Source: Paludibacter sp. (GTDB lineage: Bacteria; Bacteroidota; Bacteroidia; Bacteroidales; Paludibacteraceae). From it: 64,000 nt of DNA. The position numbers were made by a program, and so were the translations under genes. Of this stretch, positions 60,933 to 64,000 are shown one piece after another. Positions within the stretch are counted from its first letter, which is position 1. Each line of letters begins with the position of its first letter. The stretch spans positions 1 through 64,000 of the forward strand of contig NZ_WASO01000008.1 of the NCBI RefSeq assembly GCF_009712605.1, in the 5' to 3' direction. The notes below the pieces were generated by a model, which saw only the letters and a list, made by a program, of their open reading frames with translations, was not told where the DNA came from and searched no databases.

Positions 60933-61424
60933 CTACATTTTAGTTCCGCATCCTCCACAAAACCTGTCTCCTGTAAATAATTTATGACCACATTGGGGAC
61001 AAAACATTGCAACCTGTAGATTTAAGTTATTTCGGTCGACACTTTGTTGAATAAGCTCCAGCACGTGCTCATCCAATTTCGATTGCTGTATCAGTCCCCA
61101 AATTTGAGGGATCATTATCGGCCAGGCCACCAGCATTGTAATTGCTGTCGGTATAGCCTGCTGCCCAAATATACCCACCCCGGCTTCAGCAGTAAATGAT
61201 GAATTCCCATTCGGAGTAATCGTCACTTTTAATGCCGTTTTCAAACCGACAACAGCTTTAAAAACGCCTCCTTTGGTTATGGATATATCTGCGCCACCCG
61301 AAGCGAGCAATGTCGATTGAACTTCGAATTGCTCATTTTTGAGCGATTCTGAGATATCTGCGACTATTGTTGGAATAAGTTCTGCTGAGATCGGATAGGT
61401 TTTAACACTTTTGAAGACTCCCAT
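60933..61424 (-). CDS. Small protein with C-terminal zinc ribbon
   Basis: I do not recognise the first part of this 163-residue protein. Residues 1-90 look like an alpha/beta domain (TIVADISESLKNEQFEVQSTLL, GGADISITKGGVFKAVVGLKTALKVTITPN). A hydrophobic stretch follows (AIPTAITMLVAWPIMIPQIWGLIQ, about 91-114), perhaps one membrane segment. The end is a zinc ribbon CPQCGHKLFTGDRFCGGCG. It sits between the M48 protease (1-base gap) and TIR (5-base gap) genes, so all three are co-transcribed and probably co-translated. Confidence 0.8.
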   Translation of the reverse strand: MGVFKSVKTYPISAELIPTIVADISESLKNEQFEVQSTLLASGGADISITKGGVFKAVVGLKTALKVTITPNGNSSFTAEAGVGIFGQQAIPTAITMLVAWPIMIPQIWGLIQQSKLDEHVLELIQQSVDRNNLNLQVAMFCPQCGHKLFTGDRFCGGCGTKM

Positions 61425-61425
61425 A

Positions 61426-62316
61426 TCAATTTATATTTTCTAATTTCATGCCACAATACTTGCAAAACTTCCAGTCCTTTTCAATTGGTTTATAGCAAGT
61501 GGAACATACTGTACCAGATTCCTGCAAAGTGATGTTATTCATCAATATTGAGAACTGTTCGGTTTCACACCATTTCAAAATTTCTCGGGTTCTCACCGAT
61601 GAAAAAGGATGATCGAGGAAGGCCACCGCATAAGTTTGCAATGCTTTATCCCATGTTTTTTCCTGCAATGCATCATATGCTTCGGCTTGTGCTGCATACT
61701 CTTCAATATCTACTTTTTCCGTAATGCTTTTAGGACCACCGGATAATCGTATCATGGTTTCCACAACAGGTTTTGGGCTACCCGAAACAATAGCGGCGGC
61801 TCTGTCTGCCGAGAGTTCACTCTTGCGACTCCAATAGTAAAGAGCCAATTGCACAGGAGTAGTGAACATTCCTAACAAACCAAACATATCAGCTCCAGCT
61901 TTCAGCATATTGGCCATGGTGTGATACAATACATGTCGGCAAACGATATGCCCACACTCATGAGCTATGACGGCTTCTAACTCATCATCATCCAGATATT
62001 CTACCAAACCCGACGTAATGGTTAAAAAGATCCGTGTATCGCCAAAAGTGTAAGCATTTGGTGCCGGATTCATTTCCAAGTAAAACTCAGGCTCTTCAAC
62101 ACCCATTTTTCGACAAATGGGTGGCAACTTCTGATACAACTCCGGTAGCTGTTTTTCTGACAGCCGTATCTTCGAAGCCATGTTCACACCATACATGTAT
62201 TGTTCTAATCCAGTTTTAAGGAATGCCTTTACAGCTGCCGAAAACCCGGGCACTGCTTCCATATTCCGGCGGGCTGCTTCGTCTTCGGGGTGGATAAAAT
62301 CTTGGTAGTTGAGCAT
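61426..62316 (-). CDS. M48-family metalloprotease with zinc ribbon
   Basis: This 296-residue protein has the HExxH motif AHECGH (His119, Glu120, His123) and the third-ligand region YWSRKSELSADRAA, both typical of M48 (HtpX/Ste24-like) proteases. MNPAPNAYTFGDTRIFLTITSGLVEYLDDDELEAVIAHE is highly characteristic. It lacks the pair of N-terminal helices of HtpX, so membrane insertion is uncertain. A zinc ribbon ends it (CSTCYKPIEKDWKFCKYCG, about 271-289). It starts 7 bases after the WG/TPR gene and ends 1 base before the small zinc-ribbon gene. Confidence 0.92.
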   Translation of the reverse strand: MLNYQDFIHPEDEAARRNMEAVPGFSAAVKAFLKTGLEQYMYGVNMASKIRLSEKQLPELYQKLPPICRKMGVEEPEFYLEMNPAPNAYTFGDTRIFLTITSGLVEYLDDDELEAVIAHECGHIVCRHVLYHTMANMLKAGADMFGLLGMFTTPVQLALYYWSRKSELSADRAAAIVSGSPKPVVETMIRLSGGPKSITEKVDIEEYAAQAEAYDALQEKTWDKALQTYAVAFLDHPFSSVRTREILKWCETEQFSILMNNITLQESGTVCSTCYKPIEKDWKFCKYCGMKLENIN

Positions 62317-62323
62317 AGTTAGT

Positions 62324-64000
62324 TTACTTTAAAAGTTCACGTATTTTAGCGATATCCGGGTGAGTGATACCAGCCTTTTCTAGTTCATCAAAATCTCTCA
62401 AAATATAATAATTAAAAGTTTTTGAAGGCTTTGGTGGATATGGTTGGTTCTTAAGTTCTAAATATATTTTTTTTGCATCTTTATATTTGTTCTGAAAAAG
62501 TAATGCATGAGCTAAGTTGGTCTTTATCCATGTTTGTGTTGGATCAAGTTTCAGTGCAAGTATCGCATTTTTCTCAACTTTAGAAAATGATTTCTCAAAT
62601 AATTGATACCATGACAAATTACCCAATGTTTGAACATACGATGAAAATAAATATTCATCATTTTTTAATAGATTATTATTTTGAGTACAAATATGTATTA
62701 TTTGTTCACAATATAAAATTTTTTCTTTATCTGCACTTGTTGAGTCTACTGAGCAATTCCATAAATGTTGAATTACAGATTCAACGGTAGCCATAGCATC
62801 ATATTCAGTATTTATTTTATTGCAAAACTTATTTATTCCAATTCTATCAACCCGTCCATTAAAATTGCTAATTTTAATGCAATTTTTATCGACACAAATA
62901 TCTTGTTTAGAGCATGATATAATTAAACTAGCTGAAGATATGCCTGCCATCAACCCATATTTACCATCTAATTTAACCTTGTAGAAATTAACTTGTCCCG
63001 TTTTTTCATTATTTAGCTTAGCAATAGAATCATATTTACATTTTATAATTTCTACCTTATCAATCAGATTGTATATCCCTGTTGCTCCAGTTGAATTCTT
63101 AATTAAAACTTCCGAAAATTCATCATTAATGGGTATTATAGATTTATATAAGCATGGTAATATTTCAATTTTACCATTAATATCAAAAACGCCTTTATTA
63201 TTGGCAAAATTTGTAGTCACAATAATGTTTGGATATTGATAAGTTGATAATCTTTCTATTTTCTTGTATAAGCAAGGAATCTCATTACATTCTTCAGAAT
63301 GTAATTTGGAATTGGAAATGATGTTTAAAATGGGAACTGTATTTTTACATTTACTTTGACATGTCGAAATGTTAAAAATACCCCACTTCTTATTTTTACT
63401 AACCATTAACAGAGGAAGATCAAAGTCCTTTATATTATCGAATTCGACAGGGACTATCAGCCCTCTTCTGTCTCTTAACCCGTATTTACCTTTTGAATCT
63501 GTAATTAAATAAATACCTTGAGAGTTATAGCTCGTATTGAATTTTTTCACTAAAGCATATGCTGATTCAGAAAAATACACATTCCCTATTAAGAAAATAG
63601 GAATTAAGAAAAATGAAATAAAAAACAAAACTAATATTTTGCTTACGATTAATGACAACTGCTTTTTATTAATCTGTTTAATCACAATAAAAGATATTCC
63701 AATAAAAGACAACCAAATTAGTATATATATATATATCTTATCAAACACAAAGGTCTCAAATTGAGCACATACCAATATAACAAATAACGCCAACACTACT
63801 ATTGATGTAAATATAAGCGTTTTAACTTTGGGTTTATTTGCCGATTTATACATTAGTATTGAACAAAAAGAAGCTAAAATGAGAGGAGAACCATATATTG
63901 CAGAATATACATTTTTACATTTTAATCCTATTGTCATTGATATCAATAATAAAACAAATTGGACTAAGTAAATATTTCTATAATTCTTTATTACTTTAGG
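62324..64000 (-). CDS. WG-repeat/TPR membrane protein, 5' end outside the window
   Basis: The frame is open to the right edge of the window. The TTG at 63946 or ATG at 63937 are possible but unlikely starts: reading from the edge gives PKVIKNYRNIYLVQFVLLLI, a first membrane helix cut by the boundary. After four to five helices (first about 150 residues) come WG-like repeats: GIYLITDSKGKYGLRDRRGLIVPVEFDNI, KKWGIFNIST, GVFDINGKIEILPCLYKSI and GIYNLIDKVEIIKCKYDSI. The last about 100 residues are TPR-like (EKNAILALKLDPTQTWIKTNLAHALLFQNKYKDAKKIYLEL). It is the upstream partner of the protease-TIR genes. Confidence 0.82.
   Translation of the reverse strand, partial: PKVIKNYRNIYLVQFVLLLISMTIGLKCKNVYSAIYGSPLILASFCSILMYKSANKPKVKTLIFTSIVVLALFVILVCAQFETFVFDKIYIYILIWLSFIGISFIVIKQINKKQLSLIVSKILVLFFISFFLIPIFLIGNVYFSESAYALVKKFNTSYNSQGIYLITDSKGKYGLRDRRGLIVPVEFDNIKDFDLPLLMVSKNKKWGIFNISTCQSKCKNTVPILNIISNSKLHSEECNEIPCLYKKIERLSTYQYPNIIVTTNFANNKGVFDINGKIEILPCLYKSIIPINDEFSEVLIKNSTGATGIYNLIDKVEIIKCKYDSIAKLNNEKTGQVNFYKVKLDGKYGLMAGISSASLIISCSKQDICVDKNCIKISNFNGRVDRIGINKFCNKINTEYDAMATVESVIQHLWNCSVDSTSADKEKILYCEQIIHICTQNNNLLKNDEYLFSSYVQTLGNLSWYQLFEKSFSKVEKNAILALKLDPTQTWIKTNLAHALLFQNKYKDAKKIYLELKNQPYPPKPSKTFNYYILRDFDELEKAGITHPDIAKIRELLK

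Noticed and set aside
44396-63946. Integrated prophage or conjugative element
   Set aside because: No integrase, structural phage genes, relaxase, tra genes or att-like direct repeats at the borders were seen.

Overview
The window looks like a chromosomal segment of a Bacteroidetes bacterium, most likely from the Bacteroidales. Three things point there. The primary sigma factor is short and lacks region 1.1. Promoters follow the TTTG-N20-TAnnTTTG pattern seen ahead of rnpB, rpoD and a cyclophilin gene. Menaquinone genes, a homotetramer-type glutamate synthase small subunit, many SPII lipoproteins and abundant palindromic intergenic repeats fit as well. I see no tRNA, 5S/16S/23S rRNA, CRISPR array, integrase, transposase or plasmid/phage module.

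Bases 1-9990 hold scattered housekeeping and unknown genes (Gfo/Idh/MocA oxidoreductase, MarC, cyclophilin, a membrane-anchored MutS-like ATPase) separated by long repeat-filled gaps. A lone AT-rich OLD-family ATPase/TOPRIM nuclease gene at 3.3-5.0 kb stands out as a probable acquired defence gene. Bases 10.0-17.8 kb carry a minus-strand efflux operon: tetR, tolC, hlyD lipoprotein, two ABC ATPases and two ABC-2 permeases. It parallels the E. coli cecR-ybhGFSR layout, but the double ATPase YbhF is split in two, with a four-helix-bundle gene between the halves. A short repeat family has entered several coding regions of this operon.

Bases 17.9-43.97 kb are mainly core genes: a GT-C type membrane glycosyltransferase, rpoD, htrA, the RNase P RNA, a PLP-dependent sulfur amino acid enzyme, an S41 protease, cysE, the glutamate synthase small subunit, a uracil/xanthine permease, two unknown exported proteins, an MBL hydrolase, a QueG-like ferredoxin protein, ychF, menG (ubiE), menA, a beta-helix lipoprotein, RNase HI, an EamA transporter and a carboxylesterase.

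Bases 44-64 kb form an AT-richer accessory region with every gene on the minus strand. It begins upstream (at high coordinates) with a WG-repeat/TPR membrane protein cut by the window edge. Next come an M48 protease with a zinc ribbon, a small zinc-ribbon protein, a TIR-TM-FISUMP protein, a membrane protein with Rossmann (TrkA-N-like) domains and a divergent RyR-like tail, and a stand-alone RyR protein. Then follow an ECF sigma factor overlapping a gene for an unusual protein (anti-sigma-like head, C39-like fold, RyR, zinc ribbon), a WG-repeat protein, a TPR-retropepsin protein, an unknown protein and a penicillin-binding-protein-like lipoprotein whose three catalytic motifs are all lost. The region ends with an HNH endonuclease and a 1608-residue DEDDh exonuclease-RecQ-UvrD fusion. 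The recurring RyR and zinc-ribbon modules suggest that 55.3-64 kb works as one system, possibly nucleotide-based (NAD-derived) stress or conflict signalling tied to a dedicated sigma factor. This is my best candidate for an undescribed system; the function is inferred, not shown.
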